From positions 2,734,839 through 2,798,838 of the forward strand of contig NC_134515.1 of NCBI RefSeq assembly GCF_027942865.1: 64,000 nucleotides of DNA, given 5' to 3'. Both the position numbers and the translations under genes were made by a program. The notes below the pieces were generated by a model. The model was not told where the DNA came from, made no database searches, and worked only from the letters and a program-made list of their open reading frames with translations. The DNA comes from Odontesthes bonariensis (Eukaryota; Chordata; Actinopteri; Atheriniformes; Atherinopsidae). This document shows, one piece after another, positions 1 through 13,300 of this stretch. Within the stretch, counting starts at the first letter, position 1. Each line of letters opens with the position of its first letter.

Positions 1-187
1 CTGAGAAGCCTGAGGATCAGGCTGAGGATCAGGAGGCAGGAGGCAGGAGAAGGAAAGAAAGAGGAGAGAAACACTGAATGGATGCTTCGGCTCACTCTGC
101 TCCTGGCCAATCACAGCCCCCGCCTGGCTCCCCCCTGCGCCGGGCTCTGTGATTGGCCGGTGGGCGCAGGGATGCAGGGAGCCACAG

Positions 188-302
188 GAGGATAAAGAAG
201 CAGCAGCAGAAGAAGAAGAAGCTGTCAGAGGAGGATAAAGAAGCAGAAGAAGAAGCTGTCAGAGGAGGATAAAGAAGCAGAAGAAGAATCTGTCAGAGGA
301 GG
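188..302 (+). repeat. Short tandem repeat in the 5' region
   Basis: Three imperfect copies of GAGGATAAAGAAGCAG...GAAGCTGTCAGAG, roughly 45-55 bp each, lie just upstream of or within the probable 5' UTR. Confidence 0.6.
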
Positions 303-406
303 ACGGCGCTCTCTCTCTCTCTGTTCGTCAGCAGCTCCTCTGCCTCTCCGTGTGTTTCCCACCCATCCAGCTGTTGGACTGGGGGGGGGGGCAGTTATCT
401 GATGCC

Positions 407-484
407 ATGGACCTGCTGCCCACCGACTGCAGCTGCTGCAGCTGCCGTTTGCCCCACAGCATCATGGGAGCTGGAGTCTCCTGA
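407..484 (+). CDS. Upstream ORF in the leader of the PDZRN-like gene (25 aa)
   Basis: The ATG sits in a strong Kozak context (GCCATGG) and opens a 25-codon cysteine-rich frame (contains CSCCSC) closed by TGA, 160 nt before the main ATG at 644 (AGGATGG). If the transcript starts upstream, this frame would be met first and could damp translation of the main frame. Whether it lies in the mature mRNA is not known. Confidence 0.35.
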   Translation: MDLLPTDCSCCSCRLPHSIMGAGVS

Positions 485-643
485 GCAGCTCCGGAGGATT
501 GTGGGTCAGAGTTCTGGGATGTTCTGAGTTGTGAGGCGGCGGGCGGACGGACTCAGCAGACCCGTGGTCTCCCCCCGGTCTCCCTCCTCCCCCACCCTCC
601 CCCCCAGATTTCCCCTCTGAGTCGCACCTGTCTGAGGGGCAGG

Positions 644-670
644 ATGGGCTGTCGTCTGACGCGGAACAAG
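644..670 (+). CDS. PDZRN-like gene, coding exon 1
   Basis: Encodes MGCRLTRNK and ends in a strong donor AAG|GTGAGT. The ATG has A at -3 and G at +4. Gly2-Cys3 is a plausible N-terminal lipidation site. It joins in phase 0 to the exon at 25211. Confidence 0.65.
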
Positions 671-3600
671 GTGAGTGAGCGTCTGCAGGTGTGTTTGTGC
701 TGAGCGGAGGGAGGAGGGGTGAGGATGGGTGAGGTGACCTCTCTCTGTTATCTGTCTGTGTGTGGAGAGCATAAAGAGGCAGAAAGAGGCATTAAAAGGC
801 AGAAAGAGGCATTAAAAGACAGAAAGAGGCAGAAAGAGAGCATAAAGAGGCAGAAAGAGGCAGAAAGAAAAGCACCGATGGATAAAAACTGGAACATTTC
901 ATTTCAAATCATTTGTTTTCGTCTCATAAATCCACCCGAGCCGCAGTGAAATCTCCACTTCCCGACGCCCGTCAGAAGCTCCTCAGGAGTGCGGCTGCCG
1001 CTTCGGGGCATCTGGAAGAAGTCTCTGCAGGTGTTTGCTCACCTGAGAGTTCCTGCTGTGTGTGAGGCGGCGTCACATCCTGCGTCTCACTCAGAGCAGA
1101 ACGTGGTGCGAGCTGGTGTTTCTGTCACTGACCGACGGGATGAGTCACAGGCTGCGTTCCAAACCGCATACTACATGCTACATGCTACATGCTACATGCT
1201 ACATACTGCATACTGCATGCTACATGCTACATACTGCATGCTACATAGTGCATGCTACATACTGCATACTGCATGCTACGTGCTACATGCTACATACTGC
1301 ATACTGCATGCTACATGCTACGTGCTACATACTGCATGCTACATGCTACATGCTACATACTGCATGCTATATGCTACATACTGCATGCTACATGCTACAT
1401 GCTACATGCTACATACTGCATGCTACATGCTACATGTTACATGCTGCATACTACATACTACATGCTACATGCTATATACTGCATACTACATGGTACAGAC
1501 ATCATGCTACATGCTACATACTGCATGCTACATGCTACATGTTACATGCTACATACTACATACTACATAGTGCATGCTACATGCTACATGCTACATACTA
1601 CATACTGCATACTACATACTACAGGCTACATGCTGCATACTTCATACTACATGCTACATACTACATACTGCATACTACATACTGCATGCTACATGCTATA
1701 TGCTACATGCTACATGCTGCATACTGCATACTGTATACTACATGCTGCATACTGCATACTACATACTGCATACTGCATACTACATACTGCATACTGCATA
1801 CTGCATACTACATACTGCATACTACATACTACATGCTACATGCTGCATACTAAATGCTACATGCTACATGCTACATACTGCATACTACATACTACATACT
1901 GCATACTGCATACTACATACTTCCATACTACATACTGCATACTGCATACTACATACTACATACTTCCATACTACATACTGCATACTACATACTTCCATAC
2001 TACATACTACATACTGCATACTACATACTACATACTACATACTGCATACTACATACTGCATACTACATACTACATACTACATACTGCATACTGCATACTA
2101 CATACTACATACTGCATACTACATACTTCCATACTACATACTACATACTGCATACTGCATACTACATACTACATACTTCCATACTACATACTGCATACTG
2201 CATACTACATACTTCCATACTACATACTACATACTGCATACTACATACTGCATACTACATACTACATACTACATACTGCATACTACATACTGCATACTAC
2301 ATACTACATACTACATACTGCATACTGCATACTGCATACTACATACTGCATACTACATACTATATACTACATACTACATACTACATACTGCATACCACAT
2401 ACTGCATACTGCGTACTACATACTACATACTGCATACTACATACAATAAGGTTTAACCTTATTTTGTTTAAAATAAGCCAGTATAGACATGGCAACGTGT
2501 GAAATTGCCATTTAGATAGAGTTGAATGTAACGAATGGGTTATAAACGTAACGTTTTGGGGTAGCCTGTAACTTTCGTTTAGACTGATTTAACTTGACAC
2601 TCGCCAGATGAATGGGCTCCGCCTTGTTCCCCGAACATTCTCAGAAAGTTCAGCGGACATACACGCGGGTCTGGCGATAAATAAAAGTACCCTTTGCTTC
2701 TCAAAACAATATGCGTTCAAAAGAGAAAATAGGGCCAAGCGATTGTGAGGTCTGACTTTTTCCTGGAGAACCATTTTGTGATGCAAATGTATTACTCTGT
2801 TGAACGCATATTGTTCTGAGAAGCAAAACGCTTTATTTTTTAAACCCCAGCCAACTAGCCGGACTACCTTCATCAACACCAAAACGAGGCTGGAACTCTG
2901 CTCACAGGACGCAGCAGGGGGTAAGAAGATGTTCAGAAATGATGTTGCTCATATGGGATGTTACACAGCTTCATGTCAAAAGAGGCGAACTGTCCCTTTA
3001 AAGAGGCGAACTGTCCCTTTAAAGAGGCAAACTGTCCCTTTAAGCCGTCTCTTTCCCTGCGGCTGAGAAGCAGCCCCTACCATGATGCTGCCTCCTCCGT
3101 GCTTCGCTGAACAGCTGTTTCCAGGCGATGCGCAGTGTTTCGGTGTTAAACGTCTGTCTCATCAGAACAATTTCCTTACTCATTCTTCTTTGAATGAAAT
3201 TTGAATAAAACAGGCTTTTATACGCCTTCTACACCAAATTGATGTAATTGATTGAGAGCTGCAGAGACCTCCCTGATGCTTCCGGCAGCTTCTCGGTCTC
3301 TGCAGAGGGTTCTGACCCCACGGCCGCATCATTAAGGGTTTCATTTCCGCCGTCTAAACGGTAATTCATGTAACAGAATCTCTCCGGTTTAAACCCTTAA
3401 TCCCGACCCTATGATGCTTACATGAAAGCCCGAGAGGTTTCAGACGGAGAACGGGCCCCCGGAGCAGCTGACGCAGGCACTTCTGTAACAAAGTGACCTG
3501 CCTGATCAGGAACAGTCTGCAGCCTTGTCATCTCTCTTGTACTTGCTTGGCAGCTGCTAACAAAGCTGAAAGCAGCAGATCAGACAGTGGCTGGCAGAGA

Positions 3601-5394
3601 TCCATGGAAATAGCCCCATTATGACAGAGCGCTGCCTCCCAGAACTCCTCGGTCTACTTTCTGTCAATGTTACTCACATTGCAAAAGCACTCAGGGGCAA
3701 ATGTGTAATTTGTGATTTCGAGCAACATGAAATCTTTTTGACTCGGCTTTGAAAGTCATTCACTGGTTTCCAGCTGAGAACAAAAAGGATGAAGAACTGA
3801 TTCCAGCAGGTTGGAACAGATACTGTCACTCTGGCTTAGAAATAGAGCCGTAGTTACTGTGTTTTACTGTAAAAAACAGGTAAACCAGGTAAAAACCTCC
3901 CATAAGGACTGGGGGGAGGTCATGCTGGACCTCAACACGTGCAAATATCAAAGATTAACACTTTTATCGAATCAGTTTTATGATGTAACGATGCTGTTTT
4001 GGACATTTGTTTGACTGGATTCATCGTTTGTCTGCACATGGTGTGCATGCAAATCTGTCGTGAATACAGAAGAGTTTCATACGGATATAATCTCGAAGGG
4101 ATTTTAACTTTGGGCAGAAACTCTGCCCAAAGTGGCCCTCCACTCTCGCCACTCGGAAAAAAGATTGGTGGAACTGGCAGCTGGAGGGGTGTCAGTCCAC
4201 CTCCTTGTCACGGCTGAGGTACCCTTGAGCAAGGCACCGTACCCCCGGGCGTCTTCTGGCTGCTTCATGGCTGCCCACCGCTCCAGGTTGGCATCTGTCT
4301 CTGAGTGTGTAACCCTGTGCATGTGTGTCAAACAGGTGCCAACCTGGATGGGTTAAAAGCGGAGGACAAATTTCGTGTGTACATATGTACGCATGACAAT
4401 AAAAAAATCTGATCTCTGATCTGAGCAACAGCTTGAGTTGGAACTTTAACACCTCGTTTCCTCGAGTGTCTGTAACTCCATCTGTTATACGGACTGTGTT
4501 CCCTTCAGGAAATACAGCAGTCTGCGGACTGAGGAAAACTTCACTGCAGCTAAATAAATAAAGTTTAACAGTTTTCTCACCCAGCTTTTAGGGGAATATG
4601 CAAACAAACTGATTGTAAAGGCTCTAGCATGGTTGCCGCGTCGGCTAGCGCGAGCGGTGTTGATGAAGTCACGATTCCGTGCCGGTGTAGGTACCAGATC
4701 GACCCGTCGTCGTCTGATTACGTCACACAACATGGCTGTACGCTTGAATGGGAGTACATTGGGATTGGCTGTAGTAGCCATAGTAACCGTAACTAGGCGC
4801 TGTACGTCGGACAGTTGTTTGAATATTGTGGCCATAAAAGCTGTGGCTCCCCAAATGTCCATGGCAGGAATTTTGTCACATTTCCAGCTCTGTATTCCTG
4901 GAAAGTATTTAGCCATTTTTTGTTGATTGTTAGGAAACTTGAAGTCGGACAAGTTGTGATTGGCTGTAGTAGCCATAGTAACCGTAACTAGGCGTCTGAG
5001 AGTTTTTTTTTCGCGGTCTTTCAGTGATCGGCAGCAGCTATGGAGAGCTTTTATGAAGAAATGACATATTTCCTACAAAATAGTGTGTACCACACCTTGA
5101 CCACCACCAGCCCCAAAGCTTTAAGATCTAGTTTGTTTTGTTTAATTATTTTGGCCACTTTGGTTCACTCTGAAGAGAAGCTTCATTTTCAGTTTCGTGT
5201 GCTGAGCAGCAATAACCTCTCTGACTATATGCGTGTGGACTCCTGCATATAAATGTAATACATAAAACGTAAAGTTGTTCTGTTGGATATGTGTGTATAT
5301 ACATACACTACATATATATATCTATATATATATACATACAGTCTAGGTAAATAAGACAAATACACCTACTGAAAAATTAGCTTAAAGAAATGTC

Positions 5395-5442
<48 letters not shown>

Positions 5443-8400
5443 GTCTGTCGTGAAAGTCGAACGCAACATAGTTTGTCTGAGCCAATCACAATGTACTCCC
5501 ATTCCTGCGTACAGCCATATTGTGGGACGTGTTCAGCAGACGACGGACCCCGAGCCGATCTGGTGCTTACGCCGGCTATTTAACCAGTAGTTGCAATCTT
5601 CTCCGTCCCAGAGGTGTCGCTGCTACGTGAAGGTTACCTCTGAGAAGAAAACAAAAGCCCCGTCAAGAGCAGGAACACTGTCATCAATGATGCTGCTGCA
5701 GTATCTGGGAGATGAAATGCTTAGAACCCAGTGTGTTGTGTTCCCCTTTCTTTCTTTCTTTGTCAGTGTGCTTCAGTGGACACACTTGGGAATTATCGTT
5801 ACCTTTGAGGGGGCAACAATAATAATAATAGATCAGTTCTGTATAGCGCTGATACTCAAAGCCGCTTCCAGTGAATGAAACAACAGCAAATTCCTAACGA
5901 CATCATTTATTTACAAATAATTGCACAAAGTATTTTACACGACAGAACCGTCAGCCGTGAGCCTGTTGTCCAGTTGGTCCAGGGGAGTTCTGCCTGTTCT
6001 GTGGGAGATGTTCTGCTCTCTGGCTCCCCCTACAGCTGCTGGTTATAACACAGCTGCCATAAACACAAACCTCCATGTGAGTCCTGTACATGCACAGCCG
6101 TACGCAGGATTTCTTTCACGCTGAAGACGCCGCAAAGACGCCATTAAAAGGCCCTAAAAGGGCATAAACATGTTGTGAACTGGGTGCTTCAGTCCTGGGA
6201 ATGTTAAATTCTTCTTCTCGAGTCTTGAAGAAGTTTTACCTCCCATTCGAAAGGCTTCTTCGGTTCTAAAGTAGCTGATGGGGAGTGTCGGCTTCTAAGA
6301 AAGGTCGTTGACACTCGGAGGCTCATTGGGATCACATGTGTGACGTCTTCACGAATACAGCAAATGTTTATGTGCACCTTTAGATTTAGTTTGAGGCGTC
6401 GTAATAAGGCTGAAAAATCTGTGAAGTTGTCCCGATAATGAGAAGAAGAAAGAAAGGCCTGCCTCTGACTCTGAGCACCTGAAACAGTGAAGGAAACTCA
6501 GCATTCATCAGGCCCTTTGTTTTATAAATGATATAACAGTCAGGTTGTTGGGTGAATACCATTCTTGCTGAGTCGTAGTCCCGTGCTGCTGACCCGGCTG
6601 AGGTCAGACTCTTCAGGCTGTGTTAACATCGGCCTGGTGTGGCAGCGGCTGCTTCAGCTCTCTGAACTGTGGGCGGGGCATAGCTGGTGGGCGGGGCTTA
6701 GCTGGTGATGCCCGCACGGCGACGCCTGCAGCTCAGAAGTCACATGACCTGTGAGCGCACACAGGGCTGCTGGAACCTGAGCATCAGCTGTTCTAAAGGG
6801 TCAATTTAAGGTGGAACTCTTCAAATTACAAATCGTCCTGTTTCCACATATTCTGATGCAGTGGTGAGAATTTGAGCCGCCTGCTGTTCATTTTGATGGA
6901 ATTATGCAGAGTTTTGCATTCCAACCCTTCCTGCCTCCAGAGAAGCTGCTGCTGATCAACGCTCTGATTAGCTGACCATCAGTCAGTGTCACAGATGGGA
7001 CCAAGTCACACATGTGCAAGTCCCAAGTCATTTTTTCTTGGGCAAGTCAAAGACACCTTATTATTACAATTTTACCTGCAGAATCTGATCTTAATAAAGT
7101 GAAAACACAAAGATATAAGTAACTGTCAGTAAACATCATTGGCCAATGTGTCCAACCTGTCCACCCCGTATCATATCAAGCTAACGTTAGCTAACTACCG
7201 ACTAGGCTAACAGGATAATATTAGCTAATTTGGTCAGAATGGATCCTCAAATGACGAACAAAGTTGGAAGTTATGCTAGATGCTTAACACTCAAGTCAAG
7301 TGCCGAGTCTTTAACTTCCAAGTCCGAGTCGAGTCACAAGTCATCAAAACGGCGACTCGAGTCCCCATCTCTGGAACCAGGAGAGTGTTAAATGACAGAT
7401 TTAACTGTTCATTTACATGCGAGGGATGAATATTCAACAGTATTTTACATTTATTATAAAATACAGTCGGATACTTTTGTAAATCCACCGTAAATCTACA
7501 GCAGTTCGTTACAGTGTATGAGACAACCTTGGGTTTGCTTCACAGAGAAAGGATGAATGACAGCTGACAGAAAAGCTGAGCAGGAACATTTCTTTAACAG
7601 AAGATGAGGCTCCACCATCGCCTCCAAACCAGCAGGTGTTCAGACCGGCCGACATTCCCCCCCCATGAGAGCTGCCAAAAACAGTTGGACAGCCCGTCAC
7701 AGGTCCGACAGACGCCTCATTTATCGATGGTTTAAAGTGAGTCACGTGCAGCAGCTTAAAACATCCAGAAAGCGAAGGCTGAATGGAGAGAAATTACCCG
7801 CTGATGTGGTATTAATTTATGTATGAGGCAGTTTTATCGCTTCCCGGTGCGTCACCGTCTGCATAAATAACAGTAAACAGCCGCGCTGATTCTGTTTATC
7901 ACATGATTCTGCACCAGCGGAAACATTCTGATGAATTTTAATGTCCTTTTCTGAGAAACTTTGATTTTAATAGGCTGTTTTTCACCAGGAGCGCAACATA
8001 AACCAGAGAAGTGGCTGAACTCAGCTGCACTTTCCTGGAAGGATTCCGACTCTCGGCCTGCTGCACAAACACATCCAGATGCAGACTGACAGGTCCGAGA
8101 CATTTTAGCATTTCTGCTGAAGGTGGCCCACCATTTAAAGGAACAGTTCCACTTTTTTAAGCATGAGTAATATGAAAAGGTGTCTTTAGCTTTAATTATT
8201 TAAGAAATGCACTTGCAATGTAGCCTGGCTGACGCATCCACATCTGGATGAGATGGTGGTCTGGGAACTAGGTGTGCATTTTCTCGTATTTGAGGCGTGG
8301 TTTACGAATGCCTAGAGCCGTTTATTGGGCCCTACCAATGTCTATCAAATGGCGTCTGGTTCTTCCCATGCTGCTTTGCGCGTGATTCATAGCCAATTGT

Positions 8401-10307
8401 ATCACTTATACCAGATGACGACAGAAATTCGTCGAGGAAGAAGAAATAAAAGTAAAATAAAAGTAAACTTGCGCTCTAAGCTACTTAAATTGACAACAAA
8501 GTAGGCCTATATGCTATATTCTACATGAATTTTTATGTTGTAGAGTTGTGAATTTATTTTAATAATGGAGAAATTGAGCAGCCTTGCTTTGTTGTCTACA
8601 GTAGTAGCTCAACCCTCATCTTACTTTGAAGCTCCCAGCTCTCTGAAGTGACGTCGACGCAGCTTTAGCAGCAGAGAAGCTATCAGGCTTGTGTTGATAA
8701 TAATAAACTCCTGGACTATGTACAAACTTCCAAATGCATCGTTTTGTGAGTACAGACCATATTTGTGCTACTGTAGAAGTTTGGTGTCATGGCATGTGAT
8801 TTTAGTGTGGTAATTTTGGAGATACTGCCAGGGTCCGTTAGCGCTTGTAGCCTACTAAGCTATTCGGGATAACTCAGTAACTCAGCTGATGTTCAGCCAA
8901 TATCGGAAAAACTTCGGGTGGGCTACTTGGCTGGATGTCACGGTTCAAATGACCCCAGGGTGAATCTACTCCGAAACACTTTCTAAGGCTGCATCGAACG
9001 GTAACGTTGTGTCCGCTGCCATGTTGGATTAACACTCTACAAGCTTCGGTGTAGCGCATAGACGTCGTCATCGTCTTGCTGCCCCCCCCCCCCTCCTCCT
9101 GTGATTGGTTCCCAAACAAAAGTCCTCCCAGGTCTCACCCACAGCTGTCTGCTCTCTCTATGAACTTCAAGAATTTGGAGAACGTAGTTCATGTTTTTGG
9201 TCTGTTCTTTACTGCTCTCGCTCATCATTGCTGTTATCTGATGAAATGACTCTTGAACGCCTAAGGCGAGTTGAAAGTCCGCAGGGACGGACATGTTGAT
9301 AGCCTACTGATGTGTTTCTCACGGTTTCCTGGCGCTTTATCATGCTCGTCACGTCATTTCTATGTGACGAGAAACGCAGTTTTGCGTTTTCATCCTTTAC
9401 ACGGCGGAGCGACAGCGGAGCGTTTTCAGGAATTCCACTCTGGAGGGCGGTTTCACTTTTTTGCGTTTTCATGCCCCCAAAACGCCGTTTCCATCTAAAC
9501 GATATAGTGCATCCACAAAAGAGGTTTTGCGTTTTTAACCCGTTTCCGTGTAAACGGCCCCTGAATCACAGTTTAAGGGGTCCTCTCCTTTTCTGGGCTT
9601 TATTTCTCCACCTTTTCCTTTTAACTCGGGCTGGTGGTGTCTGTGTCCCGCTGCCGGCGGGCGGATGATGCAGGAAGGATGCTTTTTATTCTGAACGAGG
9701 CCCTCAGAATAAAAAGCTGAGCCTGTGTGCTGCCAGGTGAAGGCTGAGGCTCTCTGACTCAGAGCATCGACGGGATCTGATGTGGCGGCTGCTAAAGCTG
9801 CGAGTACATGTTTGATCTGCGCGTGCTGACAGCCGGGAACAGAATCTGATCCCAGGACAGAGTTTCCCGTGATGGTATGAAGATGGACAGTTTGACATAA
9901 ATGGGTGGTGGTGCATGCAGGGCTGGGGGGGGGGGCATTACATGCCATCATGTCACGCCTGCACAGCCCATGTTTCAGCATGAAGCAAACATCCACAGAG
10001 CCAGAACGCTCCGCGGTCTCAGCCAATCGTGTCCACGCTCTTTGTGCTCTCAGCACAAAGGAGGACGTGACTCACTCTCCACTTTGCTCAGATCACACAA
10101 TCTATTTTCCTCCCCAATGTTTCTGAATCTGCTCCAGTTTCAGCAGAGGACGCCGTGTTTATGCTGCGTTTCCTCACCTTTTCCTCCAGCCCAGTGTTAA
10201 TTTCGTCAGCTTTTTTTAATTTAGTCTTAGTCACAATGTCGAAAATCAATTTTAGTCTTAGTCAAATTTTAGTCATTTTAGTCAACACTGTACATAATAG
10301 AACTTCT

Positions 10308-10369
<62 letters not shown>

Positions 10370-13300
10370 TAGCTAGTTACCGGTAGGTTGATCATGACTG
10401 GCTTTACTACTGTACCCAATCAATTTCAACACCACGTGCATCTAAGTTCGACTACTTTTCGGTCAGTCTCATAGTAGCTCGCTCTGGTCTGGCGAATCTA
10501 CTACCATATTTTACTCGCCTAAATATTCTGATCAACACAACACAGGCAGACGTGTATTTGTCATTGTCCCGCTGTCCGAACACACTGCGCTAACTGTTGT
10601 GATTCTGACACACTTCTGATCATGTTAACGTTGAGTGCTGTTCACCATGCTTGTTGGAAAATAACCGATTCAATATAATGATCAGTCATGACCAATGTTT
10701 CCAAAAGCTCTCTCCAATTGTTTTGATATGGGCGACAAATAACACCGTCAGCGTGCCGCTGTCAGAGCTAGTTAGCTAACTAATGTTCTGTGGGACAGGG
10801 CAACAGCGCGTAATTACAAATTAATTATAAACAATTACATTTTTTAATGTCCATTCGTCTTGTCTTAGTCCCGTTAACGGAAATAATTTTTTGTTCTCGT
10901 CATATTTTTATTTTCTGGAAGCAATTTTGTGCGTCATCGTCTCGTCATCGTCACGGGGAAAAGGGGCGTTAACGAAATATTTTCGTCATCGTCCTGGTTG
11001 ACGTAATTAACACAGCTCCAGCCTGAGCAGAGCTTTTTTTTTTTTTTGATACTTTCTTTTTATTGTTTTTCTTTAGAACATTATGCAAGGGCAAGGGGAG
11101 TGGGGGGGGGGGACAAATAAAAAACAAAAAAGTGAAAAAGAACATGTTGGATCACCATGTTTCTACAGTTTGATCAATTTTCGATGTCCATGTGATGGTC
11201 CTTGTCCTGTCGTTTTTATGTATTCAGTCCATTTCTCCCACTTCCGGCAGTATTGATCCTCTTGAGTCCTTATTTTATAAGTCAGTTGTTCCATAATATG
11301 TATTTCGTTCATAACTTTCAACCAATCTTCCTGGGATGGTGGGTCTGTCTTGTACCATTTTCTTGTAATTGCCTTTCTACAGGCTACTAATATAATTTTC
11401 AATATGTATCTATCATCTTTCAACACAACATTTTCTGTAATAACACCAAGATTTAATAATGTACAAGACTTGGATACAACATAACCCAAAATTCTGCACA
11501 TAACCCAATGAACATCTTCCCAGAATTTTGTGATTTTAGGACAGAACACATGTGAGTGGTTCACATTTACGTCTCCACAGCTTCTCCAACACGGCTGTGG
11601 TAATGAAGTATGTTTATTCCTAATTTTGGGTGTTAGAAAAAGCTAATTCAATTTTTCCAGCAATGTAGTCTCCAAACACGTGATGATGTTGTTGACTGCT
11701 GTGTTTTCCAAATATGTGAGCATTCATCATCAGATATGTTCCCACCTTTAGCTTTCTAAATGATGTATCACAGCTCAGTGGATCTGCTCGTACAGCGAGG
11801 GACGGCGGTGAACTTTTGCACCGTGAACGTTGCTCTTGTGGCTTGAGCAAAGTGCAGGATAACGCGTTAATGTTGGGCCGTGTGGGCTGCTGCTCAGAAT
11901 CTGTGCTTCTTGTGTAACTGTTGGACTGTCAGAGTGTGATGATGCCACACTGATGCTGCTGCTTTATGCAACACTTGACTGAACGCTCTTCATTTGAAAC
12001 TCTAATCGGGTTGGATGGCACAAGCTGGGTTTTTCTCACTGTTTTTTTTATTAACAGTTTTGATTAAAAATGAGAAAACTGATGCACGAATGCACATAAG
12101 GGCGGAATGGAAGTAAGTAAGTCAGTAAGCTTTATTTGTACACAGAGCAGGGTCCCAAAGCGCTTTACAGTTACAACAGAAACAGCAACTCAGTGACAGT
12201 CATAGCAGCCCTAAGACAATTAAGCAAAAAGCTGAACCAATAAATAGGTCTTAAGCTGCCTTTAGAAGGCGTCAACAGACTCCATCGAACGCAGAGAGGA
12301 AGATGGTTCCAAAGCCTGGAAGGATCGGTCTCCTCTGGTCCGGAAACGAGTGCGTGATGCTGCATAGAATAAGAAAACATAACAGAGCAACATCAAAACA
12401 GACTCCACAGATCAGAGGCGCTGATTTAACATATCCAACAACGTGTCATCAATAACCACATTGCTAACAAACATTAGCAACAATCCAAACGATAAAATGA
12501 CCAGAGGTCCGTTTCACGAAGCAGGTTTAGTGAAAACTCTGAGTTTATTAACCAGAAATGAGGGAAACTCTGAGTTTATTAACCCTGAAATGAGGGAAAC
12601 TCTGAGTTTATTAACCAGAAATGAGGGAAACTCTGAGTTTATTAACCAGAAATGAGGGAAACTCTGAGTTTATTAACCCTGAAATGAGGGAAACTCTGAG
12701 TTTATTAACCAGAAATGAGGGAAACTCTGAGTTTATTAACCAGAAATGAGGGAAACTCTGAGTTTATTAACCAGAAATGAGGGAAACTCTGAGTTTATTA
12801 ACCAGAAATGAGGGAAACTCTGAGTTTATTAACCAGAAATGAGGGAAACTCTGAGTTTATTAACCCTGAAATGAGGGAAACTCTGAGTTTATTAACCCTG
12901 AAATGAGGGAAACTCTGAGTTTATTAACCCTGAAATGAGGGAAACTCTGAGTTTATTAACCAGAAATGAGGGAAACTCTGAGTTTATTAACCAGAAATGA
13001 GGGAAACTCTGAGTTTGTTAACCCAGAAATGAGGGAAACTCTGAGTTTATTAACCAGAAATGAGGGAAACTCTGAGTTTATTAACCAGAAATGAGGGAAA
13101 CTCTGAGTTTATTAACCAGAAATGAGGGAAACTCTGAGTTTATTAACCCTGAAATGAAGGAAACTCTGAGTTTATTAACCCTGAAATGAGGGAAACTCTG
13201 AGTTTATTAACCCAGAAATGAGGGAAACTCTGAGTTTATTAACCCTGAAATGAGGGAAACTCTGAGTTTTCTGTTTCACAAAGAGAGGTAACTTAACCTC

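Larger units (their letters stand above)
1..643 (+). promoter_or_regulatory. GC-rich promoter and 5' UTR region of the PDZRN-like gene
   Basis: GC-rich sequence leads into the first coding exon. A CCAAT box lies at 107-111 and an inverted one (ATTGG) at 152-156, about 45 bp apart, as in NF-Y-type promoters. No clear TATA box was seen. A CT run lies at 310-321 and a G run at 381-390. The transcription start is not determinable by eye. Confidence 0.5.

Noticed and set aside
4485..4976. 163-aa - strand frame
   Set aside because: Overlaps the inverted arm and repeated CCATAGTAACCG motifs of a TIR element; no domain or splice evidence.
9535..10056. 173-aa - strand frame and its + strand partners
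   Set aside because: No recognisable domain, composition unlike a conserved gene, low-complexity C/G runs, no splice support.
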